In this document: piece by piece, positions 53,700-63,801 of the stretch
Position numbering within the stretch: position 1 is the first letter of the stretch
How the letters are laid out: the number at the start of each line of letters is the position of its first letter
Origin: Pseudomonas sp. MM211
GTDB taxonomy: Bacteria > Pseudomonadota > Gammaproteobacteria > Pseudomonadales > Pseudomonadaceae
Assembly (NCBI RefSeq): GCF_020386635.1
Contig: NZ_CP081942.1
Coordinates: 744,001 to 808,000 of the forward strand
Reading direction: 5' to 3'
DNA length: 64,000 bases
The notes under the pieces: model-generated
Seen by the model: the letters and a program-made list of their open reading frames with translations, nothing else
Database searches by the model: none
What the model was told of the DNA's origin: nothing
Translations under genes and position numbers: made by a program

Positions 53700-55871
53700 A
53701 TGGATATGGACGAAGTGCTGCAGATCTTCATCGCCGAAAGCCAGGAGCTGTTGCAGCAGATGGAAGAAGCCCTGCTACAGCTGGAAAATAGCCCGGGCGA
53801 TGCCGACACCATCAATGCCATTTTCCGTGCGGCGCATACCATCAAAGGCTCGGCAGGGCTGTTCGGCCTCGACGTGATCGTCGCCTTCACCCATATCGCC
53901 GAAAGCGTGCTCGACCGCGTACGCACCGGCGAGCTGCACTTCGACACGGAGATGACCGCCCTCTTCCTGCAGGTGGGCGATCACCTGGCGCGCCTGGTCG
54001 CACTGGTCGACGACGGCATCGATCTGGCAAACATGGAGCCCGACACTCAGGCGCTGCACGAACAGCTGGCCGAACGCCTCACACATTATCTGCCACCTGC
54101 GCCCGGCACCGAGCAGGTGCTGACCGCCGCCACGCGTATCGAGCGCGGCCATGGCCCGGGCGTTGGTGCCGATCACTGGCACCTGTCCCTGCGTTTCGGC
54201 CCCGACACCCTGCGCAACGGCATGGATCCGCTGGGTCTGTTCCGCTACCTGAATACCTTTGGGCGCATCATCAGCATCGTGCCGCTGCTTGATCGCATCC
54301 CCGCAGCCGCCGAGATGGATCCAGAAACCTGCTACCTGGGTTTCGAGGTCGCCTTCGCCAGTGACGCCGACAAGGCCACCATCGACGGCGCCTTCGAGTT
54401 CGTCCGTGAAGACAGCCTGATCCGTATCCTGCCGCCCAACAGCAAGTCGGACGAGTACCTGGAGCTGATCCGCGCCCTGCCCGAGGAAGACATGCGCCTG
54501 GGCGAAATTCTCATGCGCTGCGGCACCCTGACCGCCAGCGAACTGCAGGACGTGCTGCACACCCAGGTGCAGGGCCAGGAGCGTGACGAGCCGCGCCCGA
54601 TCGGCCGAGTGCTGGTGGAAGAAAGCCTGGTGCAACCACCAGTGATCGCCGCTGCGCTGCACAAGCAACAGCAGATCAAGGAAAACCGCAGCAACGAGAA
54701 CAGCCTGATCCGCGTCGATGCCGGCAAGCTGGATCGGCTGATCGACCTGGTGGGCGAACTGATCATCGCTGGCGCCGGCGCACGGATGACCGCGCAGAAC
54801 TGCGGCCACCCGGAAATGCTCGAAGCCACCGAGCTGCTGTCACGCCTAGTGGAGGAAGTGCGCGACTCGGCACTGCCACTGCGCATGGTGCAGATCGGCA
54901 GCACCTTCAACCGCTTCCAGCGCGTGGTGCGCGACGTATCCGGCGAGCTCGGCAAGGACATCGCCCTGTCCATCAGCGGCGGGGAAACCGAGCTCGACAA
55001 GACCGTGGTCGAACGCATCACCGACCCGCTGACGCACCTGGTACGCAACGCCATGGATCATGGCATCGAACCGGTCGACACGCGCCTGGCACGGGGCAAA
55101 CCCGCCCAGGGCAACGTCTCGCTGAACGCCTACCACGATGCCGGCAGCATCATCCTCGAGGTCAGCGACGACGGTGGCGGCCTCGACTCACAGCGCATCC
55201 TCGCCAAAGCCCGTGAACGCGGCTTGGTCGGCGAAGGCCAGACGCTGACCGAGAAGGAAATCTTCGCGCTGATCTTCGAGCCCGGCTTCTCCACCGCCGA
55301 GCAGGTCAGCAACCTGTCCGGACGCGGCGTCGGCATGGACGTGGTCAAGCGCAACATCGCCGCCCTGCGCGGCACCATCGAGCTGGACAGCAGCCTCGGC
55401 CAGGGCACGCGCATCCGTATCCGCCTGCCCCTGACCCTGGCGATCATCGACGGTTTTCTGGTCAGCGTCGGCCAGGCTGGCTACGTGATTCCGCTGGAGC
55501 TAGTGGAGGAATGCATCGAGCTGCAGGCCGACACCTTGCCGGAAGGTGGCCATCTCGAACTGCGCGGACAGATGCTGCCCATTGTCCGCCTGCGCGAGCT
55601 GTTCGAGGACGACAGCCCGGCACCGCGGCGCGAGAGCGTGGTGGTGGTGCAACAGGCAGGTCTGCGAGCCGGGCTGGTCGTCGATCAGTTGCTCGGTGAA
55701 TTCCAGACGGTGATCAAGCCACCGGGCAAGGTGTTCTCCAGCTGCCCGGGGCTCGGCGGTTTCACCATCCTCGGTGACGGCGCGGTGGCCTTGATCCTCG
55801 ACATTCCCAGCCTGCTCACCCAACTCACCAGCACCCCGGAAGCCCCGCGCCGGGCGAGGCTCGAAGCATGA
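53700..55871 (+). CDS. cheA: CheA, chemotaxis histidine kinase
   Basis: 723 residues. P1 HPt with His46 (FRAAHTIKGSAGLFG); a P2-like alpha/beta region (about 150-255); two tandem 24-residue units (266-289 RLGEILMRCGTLTASELQDV..., 300-323 PIGRVLVEESLVQPPVIAAA...) resembling MshEN motifs; P3 dimerisation (VDAGKLDRLIDLVGELIIAG); P4 ATPase (HLVRNAMDHGIE, DDGGGLD, LSGRGVGMDVV); and P5 CheW-like domain. It phosphorylates CheY and CheB. Its last codons overlap the first cheW start. Confidence 0.93.
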   Translation: MDMDEVLQIFIAESQELLQQMEEALLQLENSPGDADTINAIFRAAHTIKGSAGLFGLDVIVAFTHIAESVLDRVRTGELHFDTEMTALFLQVGDHLARLVALVDDGIDLANMEPDTQALHEQLAERLTHYLPPAPGTEQVLTAATRIERGHGPGVGADHWHLSLRFGPDTLRNGMDPLGLFRYLNTFGRIISIVPLLDRIPAAAEMDPETCYLGFEVAFASDADKATIDGAFEFVREDSLIRILPPNSKSDEYLELIRALPEEDMRLGEILMRCGTLTASELQDVLHTQVQGQERDEPRPIGRVLVEESLVQPPVIAAALHKQQQIKENRSNENSLIRVDAGKLDRLIDLVGELIIAGAGARMTAQNCGHPEMLEATELLSRLVEEVRDSALPLRMVQIGSTFNRFQRVVRDVSGELGKDIALSISGGETELDKTVVERITDPLTHLVRNAMDHGIEPVDTRLARGKPAQGNVSLNAYHDAGSIILEVSDDGGGLDSQRILAKARERGLVGEGQTLTEKEIFALIFEPGFSTAEQVSNLSGRGVGMDVVKRNIAALRGTIELDSSLGQGTRIRIRLPLTLAIIDGFLVSVGQAGYVIPLELVEECIELQADTLPEGGHLELRGQMLPIVRLRELFEDDSPAPRRESVVVVQQAGLRAGLVVDQLLGEFQTVIKPPGKVFSSCPGLGGFTILGDGAVALILDIPSLLTQLTSTPEAPRRARLEA

Positions 55872-56380
55872 ACATGGCAACACTTGGGCACGAGTCAACC
55901 GCGCACCAGTACCTCACCTTCATCCTCGCTGGCGAGCACTACGCCGTCGACACCCTGAGCGTACGGGAAATTCTCGAGTACACCCGCTTCACCCCGGTGC
56001 CGCGCATGCCGGCCACGGTACGCGGCGCAACCAACCTGCGCGGTGCCGTGGTGCCGGTGATCGACCTTCTGGCGCGCTTTAACGGCAAGCGTACCGAGCT
56101 CGGCAAACGCACCTGCATCATCATCCTCGACGTACCCGACGAAGATCGCCCGCAACCTCTCGGGGTGCTGGTCGATGCGGTCAGCGCAGTACGTGAGATC
56201 AGCCCGCACGAGATCCAGCCGGCACCGGCGTTCGGCAGCCATCTGCGCAGCGAATTCATCACGGGTGTCGTTCGTCTGGACGACCGTTTCGTCACGCTCC
56301 TGGCGCTCGACCAGGTACTCGATCTGGAAACACTTGGCACCTCAACCACCAGCGACGTCGGCAGAACCGTACGGCCTTGA
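55868..56380 (+). CDS. cheW: CheW, coupling protein (first copy)
   Basis: 170 residues. [37 protein letters not shown] and the C-terminal [18 protein letters not shown] identify CheW. It links the receptors to CheA. A second, diverged CheW gene lies after the MCP; the two may bind different receptors. Overlaps the cheA stop by four bases (ATGA). Confidence 0.93.
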   Translation: MNMATLGHESTAHQYLTFILAGEHYAVDTLSVREILEYTRFTPVPRMPATVRGATNLRGAVVPVIDLLARFNGKRTELGKRTCIIILDVPDEDRPQPLGVLVDAVSAVREISPHEIQPAPAFGSHLRSEFITGVVRLDDRFVTLLALDQVLDLETLGTSTTSDVGRTVRP

Positions 56381-56418
56381 TCTCACTAGCGACTCTCCCA
56401 TTCGAAAGGATCTCCAGC

Positions 56419-58077
56419 ATGCTCAGCAATTTCAAGATCGGTACCCGGCTCATCGTCGCGTTCATCTTGGTCGCCAGTATCAGCGCCGTGGTTGGCATGA
56501 TCGGCCTGGCCAATACGTCCACCATGAACGACCTTGCGGACAACATGTACGAGAAGGAATTGGTCGGGCTTTCCAAGATCAAGGAAGCCAACCTCAATAT
56601 CATCTTCATCGGCCGTGCCCGTTCCAACTTCCTGCTGGCGACAACCGAGCAGGATCGCGAGCGCATCCTCGCCGATATCGCCCGCTACAGTGAGGCCGCC
56701 CGCAAGAACATCGATGAATCCCGCGAGCTGTTCTACAACGAGCGCTCCCTCGAACGCTTCCGGGAAATCGACACCATCTGGGTCGAGTATCAGCGCAACA
56801 TGGCCCTGGCCCTGCAAACCGCAGCAGCACAGGAGCTGTACGCGGAGAACCCGGAGCTGCAGCGCCAGCTGGCACTGGTACGGGAAAAGGGTGACAAGCT
56901 CGATGAGATCATCGGCGAACTCTCGGAAGACAAGGCAAACAACGCCCGGATCGCCAACGACAAGACCACCGAGCTGTATCTGCAGAGCCGTACGATGATG
57001 ATCGCGGTCATCATCGGCGGCCTGCTGATCGGTATCGTTCTCGGTCTGCTGATCAGCCGCAGCATCACCCGCCCACTCAGCCGCGCGGTGGAAGCCGCCA
57101 ACCTGCTGGCCGAAGGTGACCTGCGTGTGAAACTGGACAGCACCGCTCGCGACGAGACCGGCCAGTTGCTGAAATCGATGGGTAATATGAGCGAGAAGCT
57201 CACGCAGATCATTGCCGAAGTCCGTGGCTCCGCTGACTCGCTGTCCAGCGCCTCCGAGGAAATTTCCTCGACCGCCCAGAGCATGAGCCAGGCCGCTTCC
57301 GAACAGGCTGCTTCGGTCGAGGAAACCAGTGCCTCGATGGAACAGATGTCCGCCTCCATTTCGCAGAACACCGAGAACGCCCGGGTGACCGATGGCATGG
57401 CCAGCAAGGCCGCCAACGAAGCGGGTGAAGGTGGCCAGGCGGTCAAGGACACCGTGCGCGCCATGAAGACCATCGCCGACAAGATCGGCATCGTCGATGA
57501 CATCGCCTACCAGACCAACTTGCTCGCCCTCAACGCTGCCATCGAGGCTGCCCGTGCCGGTGAGCACGGCAAAGGCTTCGCGGTGGTCGCCGCGGAAGTA
57601 CGCAAGCTGGCCGAGCGCAGCCAGGTAGCCGCTCAGGAAATCGGCGAAGTCGCCAAGAACAGCGTGGCCCTGGCCGAACGTGCCGGCACCCTGCTCGATG
57701 AGATGGTGCCATCCATCGCCAAGACCTCCGACCTGGTACAGGAAATCGCTGCCGCCTCCGACGAGCAGAGCAGCGGCGTCAACCAGATCAGCACGGCCAT
57801 GAACCAGCTCAGCGAGCTGACTCAGCAGAACGCCTCGGCTTCCGAGGAACTCGCCGCCACTGCCGAAGAAATGAGCGGCCAGGCCGAACAGCTGCAGCAA
57901 CTGATGGACTTCTTCCGCCTCAGCGGCAGTGGCGAGCGCATCACGACCGCCAACCCACCCCGCAACAAGCAGCAGAACAGCCGTGGCAACAATGCCGCTC
58001 GCCAACTGCGCGGCGACGAAGGCCAGCAGGGCCATGGAACAGGCCTGCCGGCCGGTTATGTGCGCTTTCAGGAGTAG
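56419..58077 (+). CDS. methyl-accepting chemotaxis protein, four-helix-bundle sensor
   Basis: 552 residues. TM1 (about 10-33), periplasmic 4HB_MCP-type all-helical sensor (about 35-190, with [18 protein letters not shown]), TM2 (about 193-212), HAMP (about 213-265), and a methyl-accepting signalling domain with [20 protein letters not shown]. The C-terminus ends in a polar linker ([17 protein letters not shown]) and GYVRFQE, lacking a NWETF-type CheR tether. It is the cluster's main receptor. Start ATG 56419 follows AAAGGA. Confidence 0.92.
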   Translation: MLSNFKIGTRLIVAFILVASISAVVGMIGLANTSTMNDLADNMYEKELVGLSKIKEANLNIIFIGRARSNFLLATTEQDRERILADIARYSEAARKNIDESRELFYNERSLERFREIDTIWVEYQRNMALALQTAAAQELYAENPELQRQLALVREKGDKLDEIIGELSEDKANNARIANDKTTELYLQSRTMMIAVIIGGLLIGIVLGLLISRSITRPLSRAVEAANLLAEGDLRVKLDSTARDETGQLLKSMGNMSEKLTQIIAEVRGSADSLSSASEEISSTAQSMSQAASEQAASVEETSASMEQMSASISQNTENARVTDGMASKAANEAGEGGQAVKDTVRAMKTIADKIGIVDDIAYQTNLLALNAAIEAARAGEHGKGFAVVAAEVRKLAERSQVAAQEIGEVAKNSVALAERAGTLLDEMVPSIAKTSDLVQEIAAASDEQSSGVNQISTAMNQLSELTQQNASASEELAATAEEMSGQAEQLQQLMDFFRLSGSGERITTANPPRNKQQNSRGNNAARQLRGDEGQQGHGTGLPAGYVRFQE

Positions 58078-58080
58078 GCC

Positions 58081-58608
58081 ATGAGCGCCGAAACCCGACT
58101 GCTCGACGACGCTACCGCGGTGTCGGGCCAGTACCTGACCTTTACCCTGGCTCAGGAGCTGTTCGCGGTTGAAATCCGTGCCGTGCGGGAAATTATCGAG
58201 TACGGCCGGCTGACCACGGTGCCGATGATGCCGCCAAGCATTCTTGGTGTGATCAACCTGCGCGGCGCCGTGGTGCCGGTGATGGATCTCGGTCAGCGTT
58301 TCGGCGGCCGGGCCACCGCCATCGGGCCGAGAACCTGCATCGTGATTCTGGAGATATTCAACCAGACCGGTACCCAGGTGATCGGCATGGTGGTGGACGC
58401 CGTCAACGAAGTTCGCGAGCTGAACGCCGAGCAGATCGAACCGGCGCCCAGCTTCGGTGGCAGCATCCGCGCCGACTTCATTCGTGGCATGGGCAAACTC
58501 GATGAGCGGCTGGTGGTCATGCTCGATATCGGCCGGATCATCTCCGCTGAAGAACATGCGGCGCTCAGCCAGGCCGAGCAGCATGGCCTCGAAGGCGCGC
58601 GGGGCTGA
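58081..58608 (+). CDS. CheW, coupling protein (second copy)
   Basis: 175 residues. [36 protein letters not shown] and GMGKLDERLVVMLDIGRII place it in the CheW family. It shares the fold but only moderate sequence with the first CheW, so it is not a recent duplicate. It begins 3 bp after the MCP and ends one base before cheR. Confidence 0.92.
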   Translation: MSAETRLLDDATAVSGQYLTFTLAQELFAVEIRAVREIIEYGRLTTVPMMPPSILGVINLRGAVVPVMDLGQRFGGRATAIGPRTCIVILEIFNQTGTQVIGMVVDAVNEVRELNAEQIEPAPSFGGSIRADFIRGMGKLDERLVVMLDIGRIISAEEHAALSQAEQHGLEGARG

Positions 58609-58609
58609 T

Positions 58610-59431
58610 ATGCGCGAAACCACTCAAGCCACCCTTTCCGACCGGGAATTTGGCCAGTTCCGCCACCTGATCCACGAGATTGCCGGCATCCACCTTTCCG
58701 AAGCTAAGAAACCGTTGGTGGCCGGCCGCCTGAACAAGCGCCTGCGCTCCTTTGGCATGGCCAGCTATGGCGACTACTTCAACCGCATAAGCAAAGACGC
58801 GGCGGAACTGCAGACCTGCGTGGATCTGCTGACCACCAACGAAACCTATTTCTTTCGCGAGCCCAAGCATTTCGACTTTCTGCGCGAACTGCTGCAGAAC
58901 CCCGCCACCATTCCCAGCGGACGGCCCTTGCGCATATGGAGCGGCGCCTGTTCCAGCGGCGAGGAGCCCTACACCCTGGCCCTGCTGCTGGCCGAACGGC
59001 TCGGCGAAAGGCCCTGGGAGATTCTTGCCTCGGATATCAGCCAACGTATCCTCGCGCAGGCCCGCAGCGGTGTTTATGACCTGGAAGACAGCCAGAACAT
59101 CCCCCGCCACCTGCTGGTAAAGCATTGCCTGCGCGGCGTCGACGATAATCAGGGGCGCATGATGATCGCTCCGTCGCTGCGCCAGCGCATCCGCTTCGAG
59201 CAGATCAACCTGAACAGCGCACTACCGGATCTGGGCTTGTTCGATGTAATTTTCCTGCGCAACGTGATGATCTACTTCGACGCTGACACCAAGCGCCAGG
59301 TAGTGGCTCGCCTGGTCAAGCACCTGCGCCCGGGCGGACATTTCTTCATCAGTCACTCGGAGAGCCTGAACGGCGTCAACGATACGCTCAAGGTCGTCAA
59401 ACCTTCGATCTACCGCAAACCAGATGCCTAA
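58610..59431 (+). CDS. cheR: CheR, receptor methyltransferase
   Basis: 273 residues. N-terminal helical CheR_N (DREFGQFRHLIHEIAGIHL) and a SAM-dependent domain: TNETYFFREPKHFDFLREL, IWSGACSSGEEPYTLAL, LASDISQRIL and IFLRNVMIYFD. It methylates receptor glutamates, opposing CheB. Start ATG at 58610, one base after the CheW stop; its end overlaps cheD by eight bases. Confidence 0.95.
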   Translation: MRETTQATLSDREFGQFRHLIHEIAGIHLSEAKKPLVAGRLNKRLRSFGMASYGDYFNRISKDAAELQTCVDLLTTNETYFFREPKHFDFLRELLQNPATIPSGRPLRIWSGACSSGEEPYTLALLLAERLGERPWEILASDISQRILAQARSGVYDLEDSQNIPRHLLVKHCLRGVDDNQGRMMIAPSLRQRIRFEQINLNSALPDLGLFDVIFLRNVMIYFDADTKRQVVARLVKHLRPGGHFFISHSESLNGVNDTLKVVKPSIYRKPDA

Positions 59432-59924
59432 CACCCCCTCCATCGCCGAGGTTTATCTGAAACCCGGCGACTACCATTTCGGCGGCCCCTACACCCGTGT
59501 ACGAACCCTGCTTGGCTCCTGCGTTTCACTGGTGCTCTGGCACCCCCATGCCCGCCTTGGCGGCATGTGCCATTTCATGTTGCCGACGCGCGGCCGCCCA
59601 ACCGCCCATCCGGACGGCCGCTACGGCGATGAGGTCATGAACCTGCTGTGCGAAGCCATAGGCCTCAGTGGTACGAAAGTGTCCGACTACCAGGCACGCA
59701 TCTTCGGGGGCGGGCATATGTTTCCCGCGCTCATGAATAGCAACCGCCGGCATGTGGGTCTACAGAACGTTGACATGGCCAGGCGTCTAATCACCGAGAA
59801 GAAACTCAGTTGCCACGGCGAACATGTGGGAGGTGTCGGTCATCGCAACCTGATCTTCGACATCTGGAGTGGCCATCTGGCCTTGAAACAAACGGCGCCA
59901 ACAGCCGTATCCGGTCACACCTGA
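59424..59924 (+). CDS. cheD: CheD, receptor deamidase
   Basis: 166 residues. The catalytic Cys is in [11 protein letters not shown], the His in [10 protein letters not shown], and [10 protein letters not shown] follows. CheD deamidates receptor Gln residues; in some bacteria it also enhances a CheC phosphatase, but no cheC is present here. The ATG overlaps the cheR stop. Confidence 0.94.
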   Translation: MPNTPSIAEVYLKPGDYHFGGPYTRVRTLLGSCVSLVLWHPHARLGGMCHFMLPTRGRPTAHPDGRYGDEVMNLLCEAIGLSGTKVSDYQARIFGGGHMFPALMNSNRRHVGLQNVDMARRLITEKKLSCHGEHVGGVGHRNLIFDIWSGHLALKQTAPTAVSGHT

Positions 59925-59935
59925 GAGCGATACGC

Positions 59936-61003
59936 ATGAAACCTATAAAAGTCATGATCGTCGACGACTCCGCCGTGGTACGCCAGGTGCTGTCCTCGGT
60001 GCTGGCCAGCGACCCGGCGATCCAGGTCATCGGCACCGCCGCCGACCCACTTTTTGCCCTCGACAAGATGCAGCGCGAGTGGCCTGACGTCATAGTGCTG
60101 GACGTGGAAATGCCCCGTATGGACGGCATCACCTTCCTCAAGAAGCTGATGGCCGAGCGCCCTACGCCGGTGGTGATCTGCTCGACGCTGACCGAGAAAG
60201 GTGCGACTACCACCATGCAGGCACTCTCCGCCGGAGCGGTGAGTATCGTCACCAAGCCCCAGGCCAGCCTCAGCAAGTTTCTCGTCAATGCCAGCGATGA
60301 CCTGGTCAATGCCGTCAAGGCGGCGGCACGCGCCAATGTCAGCCGCCTGGTAAAGAACAAGGCCGCGCCGCCTGCGCCCGTGCAGAGCAAGCTCAGCGCA
60401 GACGTCATTCTGCCGCCGGGCCAGGGCGCCATGGCGCGCACCACCGAACGTGTCGTCGCCATCGGCACGTCCACCGGCGGCACCCAGGCACTGGAGTACA
60501 TTCTCACCCGCCTGCCACGGGTGTGCCCTGCGCTGGTCATCGTCCAGCACATGCCTGAACGCTTCACCGCTGCCTTCGCCGAACGCCTCAACGGCCTCTG
60601 CGAACTGGAAGTACTGGAAGCACGGCATGGCGACCGGGTGGTGCCCGGCCGTGCGCTGATAGCGCCCGGTGGCCGCCATCTGCTGCTCAAACGCAGCGGC
60701 GCCCAGTATCTGGTCGAGGTGGTCGACGGCCCGCCGGTGAGTCGTCACAAGCCTTCGGTGGACGTCCTGTTCCGCTCAACGGCCCGCGCTGCAGGCGCCA
60801 ACGCCACGGGCATCATCATGACCGGCATGGGCGACGACGGCGCCCGCGGCCTGCGCGAGATGCACGAGGCCGGCGCCCTCACCCTCGGCCAGGACGAAGC
60901 CAGTTGCGTGGTCTACGGCATGCCCCGAGAGGCCATGAAACTCGGCGCCGTGAGCCGCGAGATACCGCTGGAACAGATCCCCACTGCCATCCTGCGGGGT
61001 TAG
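59936..61003 (+). CDS. cheB: CheB, receptor methylesterase/deamidase response regulator
   Basis: 355 residues. Receiver ([18 protein letters not shown], Asp in [13 protein letters not shown]), a linker, and a methylesterase domain with the triad Ser in GTSTGGT, His in VQHMPERFT and Asp in [10 protein letters not shown]. Start ATG 59936, 11 bp after the cheD stop. Its TAG overlaps the convergent kinase stop codon (TTAG). Confidence 0.95.
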   Translation: MKPIKVMIVDDSAVVRQVLSSVLASDPAIQVIGTAADPLFALDKMQREWPDVIVLDVEMPRMDGITFLKKLMAERPTPVVICSTLTEKGATTTMQALSAGAVSIVTKPQASLSKFLVNASDDLVNAVKAAARANVSRLVKNKAAPPAPVQSKLSADVILPPGQGAMARTTERVVAIGTSTGGTQALEYILTRLPRVCPALVIVQHMPERFTAAFAERLNGLCELEVLEARHGDRVVPGRALIAPGGRHLLLKRSGAQYLVEVVDGPPVSRHKPSVDVLFRSTARAAGANATGIIMTGMGDDGARGLREMHEAGALTLGQDEASCVVYGMPREAMKLGAVSREIPLEQIPTAILRG

Positions 61004-62907
61004 TGCTGAGCAGTCGCCTGGTCGCCCTGGATAGTCGCCGTCAGCAGCGTCTCACCAGGGGCCGACTCGATCCGTAGTTGCCCCCCCATGCGCTCGATGC
61101 GCATACGCATGCTGCTCATGCCGACGCCAGCGGCCGCAGCAAGCACATCATCCACGGCAAAGCCGCGGCCATTGTCACGAACCCACAGGCTCAGGCCATG
61201 CTCCGCCTCGGCGCGTACGCCCACTTCCAACCGGGTGGCGCCGGCATGCTTGAGCACGTTGGTCAGGGCTTCTTCGAGAAAGCGCGTCAGGGCTAGCAAC
61301 TGTGGTGGCGTGAATACTCCCGGCCATTGCGCCGGCAGACTCCAGTGCGACTCAATGCCAAGGTCGTCGAACAGGTCGATAAAGCGCCGACGCAACGGCG
61401 CCAGCCACTCCTGCGGTGACTGCCAGCTGGGCACCGCCGAGGAGCCGTCAATCACATCGCGCAGATCGCTGCGCAAGGTCTTCAGCACCGACAGAAACTG
61501 CTCACCGCGTAGCCCCGAACCATGTTCCATGGTGGTAATCGAGCGCATCAGCGAGCTGCCCAGACCGTCATGCAGATCGTGGGTCAGGCGCAGGCGTTCG
61601 TTGAGGCGAATGTTGTCGGCTTCCAACTGGTGCTCACGCTGTAGTGTTTGGGTCAGCTCTGCGCGCGTGCTGTCGACCCTGGCCTGCAGATCGTCGTTGA
61701 AACGCTCGATGCGTTGCAGGCTGCTGGAGAAGCGCGCGGCCAGGATCAGGAACATCACCACCGACATCAACGGTGCAGACAGAAGCGCGTAGACTCCTGG
61801 AACACCCAAAACACCAGTAAAAGCCAGAACCTCGAAGACAGTCCCTCCAAAGATGCACGTGCCAAGCAGGATCAGGTAGGCCTCACGTGCACGACAGGCA
61901 TGCCACAGCAGTTGCAGGCAGACCACCGGCAAGGCAGCCCTGAGGACAAAGGCAGAGAGCATCTGCAGCACCGAAATCTGCGCCTTCGGCACCAGCAGCG
62001 TGGCCATGCACAGCACGATAGTCACGCCCCAGAGCACACGCCCTAAGCGTGGAAAACGCATGCTACCGAGCGACCAGATGAACATGCAGAACGCCGGGCA
62101 ATACAGTGACAACGCCACCAGGCTGAGGCGATCCCAAACCTCGCCATTGGCGAACGGCCAGGACGAGGTCAGCAGCATATTGAGGATGCCGAACGACCAC
62201 AGTAGCGAAGCCAGTGCGACCCAGCCGAAAGCATGCTCCTGACGGCGGAACAGCCAGAACGTCAGGAACAGCACACCCAGTACCAGGGAGATCAGCAGGC
62301 CGATGAAAATCAGTTCGCGCTGCAGCAGCAACTGCAGGCGGTACTCGGGCCAGACCTGCTCGGACATACCCAGGCGCACCGCACCCAGACCAGGCGCCGC
62401 ATGCTCCGAGCCGACCAGGCGAATCCACAGGGTATTGCTTTGCTGCTGGCCGGAGGCTGGTAACAGCCAGTAGCGTGGCAGGTTCCAGCTACGCGACAAG
62501 GGCTCGACCAGGCTCTCGTCACGCCAGATCAGATCGTCGTTGAGCCACACCTCGCCGGCCATGACCATACGCGTGATATTCAATGCCAGCGGCTCGCCAG
62601 GGCAGTCGGCCTGCCAATCCAGCCGATACCACACCGGCCCGAGAAAGCCGGGCCAGTGACGTTGCCATAGATCCGGCAGGCTCACCGGCTGCCAGCCGTC
62701 AAGCGGGCGCACACCATCACCAGCCCGTTCGGGGGCCGCCATCACGCTGCTGATAAGCGGCTGGCAACTCGCCTGCGCCAGGCTGGAAAACCATGGCAGC
62801 AGAACGAGCAGCAGCGTCAGGACAACAAGCCGCGTTGCCGGGCCTCGCTCACCGCGCGGGTGCGCGAGGAGACGGCCAGCTTGCGGTAAATCCGTTTGAT
62901 ATGGCAT
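61000..62907 (-). CDS. 7TMR-DISM sensor histidine kinase (NarL type)
   Basis: Up to 635 residues. Signal-like hydrophobic segment ([20 protein letters not shown]), periplasmic jelly-roll-like region (about 55-190, with [11 protein letters not shown] and [12 protein letters not shown]), seven transmembrane helices (about 200-400), a coiled coil, HisKA_3 with [16 protein letters not shown] and HATPase ([19 protein letters not shown]). The extracytoplasmic domain of this architecture binds small carbohydrates or similar ligands in known cases. The ATG at 62907 lies 91 bp inside the regulator gene; no better start is visible unless a rare CTG near 62822 is used. Confidence 0.85.
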   Translation of the reverse strand: MPYQTDLPQAGRLLAHPRGERGPATRLVVLTLLLVLLPWFSSLAQASCQPLISSVMAAPERAGDGVRPLDGWQPVSLPDLWQRHWPGFLGPVWYRLDWQADCPGEPLALNITRMVMAGEVWLNDDLIWRDESLVEPLSRSWNLPRYWLLPASGQQQSNTLWIRLVGSEHAAPGLGAVRLGMSEQVWPEYRLQLLLQRELIFIGLLISLVLGVLFLTFWLFRRQEHAFGWVALASLLWSFGILNMLLTSSWPFANGEVWDRLSLVALSLYCPAFCMFIWSLGSMRFPRLGRVLWGVTIVLCMATLLVPKAQISVLQMLSAFVLRAALPVVCLQLLWHACRAREAYLILLGTCIFGGTVFEVLAFTGVLGVPGVYALLSAPLMSVVMFLILAARFSSSLQRIERFNDDLQARVDSTRAELTQTLQREHQLEADNIRLNERLRLTHDLHDGLGSSLMRSITTMEHGSGLRGEQFLSVLKTLRSDLRDVIDGSSAVPSWQSPQEWLAPLRRRFIDLFDDLGIESHWSLPAQWPGVFTPPQLLALTRFLEEALTNVLKHAGATRLEVGVRAEAEHGLSLWVRDNGRGFAVDDVLAAAAGVGMSSMRMRIERMGGQLRIESAPGETLLTATIQGDQATAQH

Positions 62908-63500
62908 TCGACGGTATGGCGGGAAATGGTCAACTGTTCGGCGATTTCCCGGTTGCTCAACCCACGGGAAACCAATTCGAGAATTTCGCTCTCGCGGGCG
63001 CTGAGCGTTTCAATCTCCGCCAACTCGTTAGACCGGGGCGCAGCTGGCAACAAGGTCAGAATACGCCGGGCAATGAACGGATCGATTGGCGCACCGCCAC
63101 GCAGCACGCTACGAATCGACAGGCTCACCTCCAGGTCATCGCGCTCCTTGAGCACGTACCCAGTCGCCCCGGCGCGCAACGCACCGAGAATCGCCTCCTC
63201 GGTGCTCCAGGCCGAGATCACCAGAATCCACAACGCCGGGTCGAGTGCGCGCAACTCCTGGATCAGCTCGATGCCATTGCCATCCGGCAGCCCCAGGTCC
63301 ACCAGCACCATGGCCACGGGCTGGCTGCTGAGATGCGTACGCGCCTCGGCCAGGTTCACCGAGAAGGCCACCGCATCACTGGCATAGCCGATCTCGCCGA
63401 GCACCCGCGACAGCCGCTGGCGCATCAGCGGGTCGTCCTCGACCACCAGCACCGGCGCCGGCAGCAGAGCATCATCAGGGGTATGGCTGGCAGTGGACAT
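62817..63500 (-). CDS. NarL/FixJ-family response regulator
   Basis: 227 residues. Receiver (VLVVEDDPLMRQRL, Asp68 in VLVDLGLPDGNG, Lys in YVLKERD) and LuxR-type helix-turn-helix ([35 protein letters not shown]). It is the partner of the overlapping kinase. It is divergent from the adhesin gene at 63802 with a 301-bp promoter region between, which makes that gene a plausible target. Confidence 0.9.
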   Translation of the reverse strand: MSTASHTPDDALLPAPVLVVEDDPLMRQRLSRVLGEIGYASDAVAFSVNLAEARTHLSSQPVAMVLVDLGLPDGNGIELIQELRALDPALWILVISAWSTEEAILGALRAGATGYVLKERDDLEVSLSIRSVLRGGAPIDPFIARRILTLLPAAPRSNELAEIETLSARESEILELVSRGLSNREIAEQLTISRHTVECHIKRIYRKLAVSSRTRAVSEARQRGLLS

Positions 63501-63801
63501 CAGCGAACGGAACTCGGTGGGGTAAACGTAGGATCGGAGTTTGGCAGCAATGCTGGCATTCGACTATCACCAGAATCAGGTATAGCCCAGCTTAGAACTG
63601 CCAGAGCCGCTGCATTCGTGACGCAAGAAATTGACCGAAATTACCTAGTTTCAGTGATAGCCAGTGGCCAATACCTTCACGTCCAATACCTGTTTACCAG
63701 GCTGCTGCTCGGCACGCGCCTGCGCTCTGAATTTCCGGCTCGCCCCTTGCCACCCAGCGCATCGGCAAACCGGTCGGTCTTGATCGTTAAAGGAGTATCG
63801 C
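63501..63801. promoter_or_regulatory. 301-bp divergent promoter region
   Basis: This gap lies between the response regulator (minus) and the adhesin (plus). The first 160 bases are relatively AT-rich. I see no gene and no clear repeat. AAAGGAG at 63789-63795 is the adhesin ribosome binding site. Confidence 0.5.

Noticed and set aside
56386..58623. Minus-strand open frame of 745 codons opposite the MCP and CheW genes
   Set aside because: It is a mirror frame caused by high GC and third-position bias; it has no start signals or family similarity, while the plus strand encodes clear MCP and CheW proteins.
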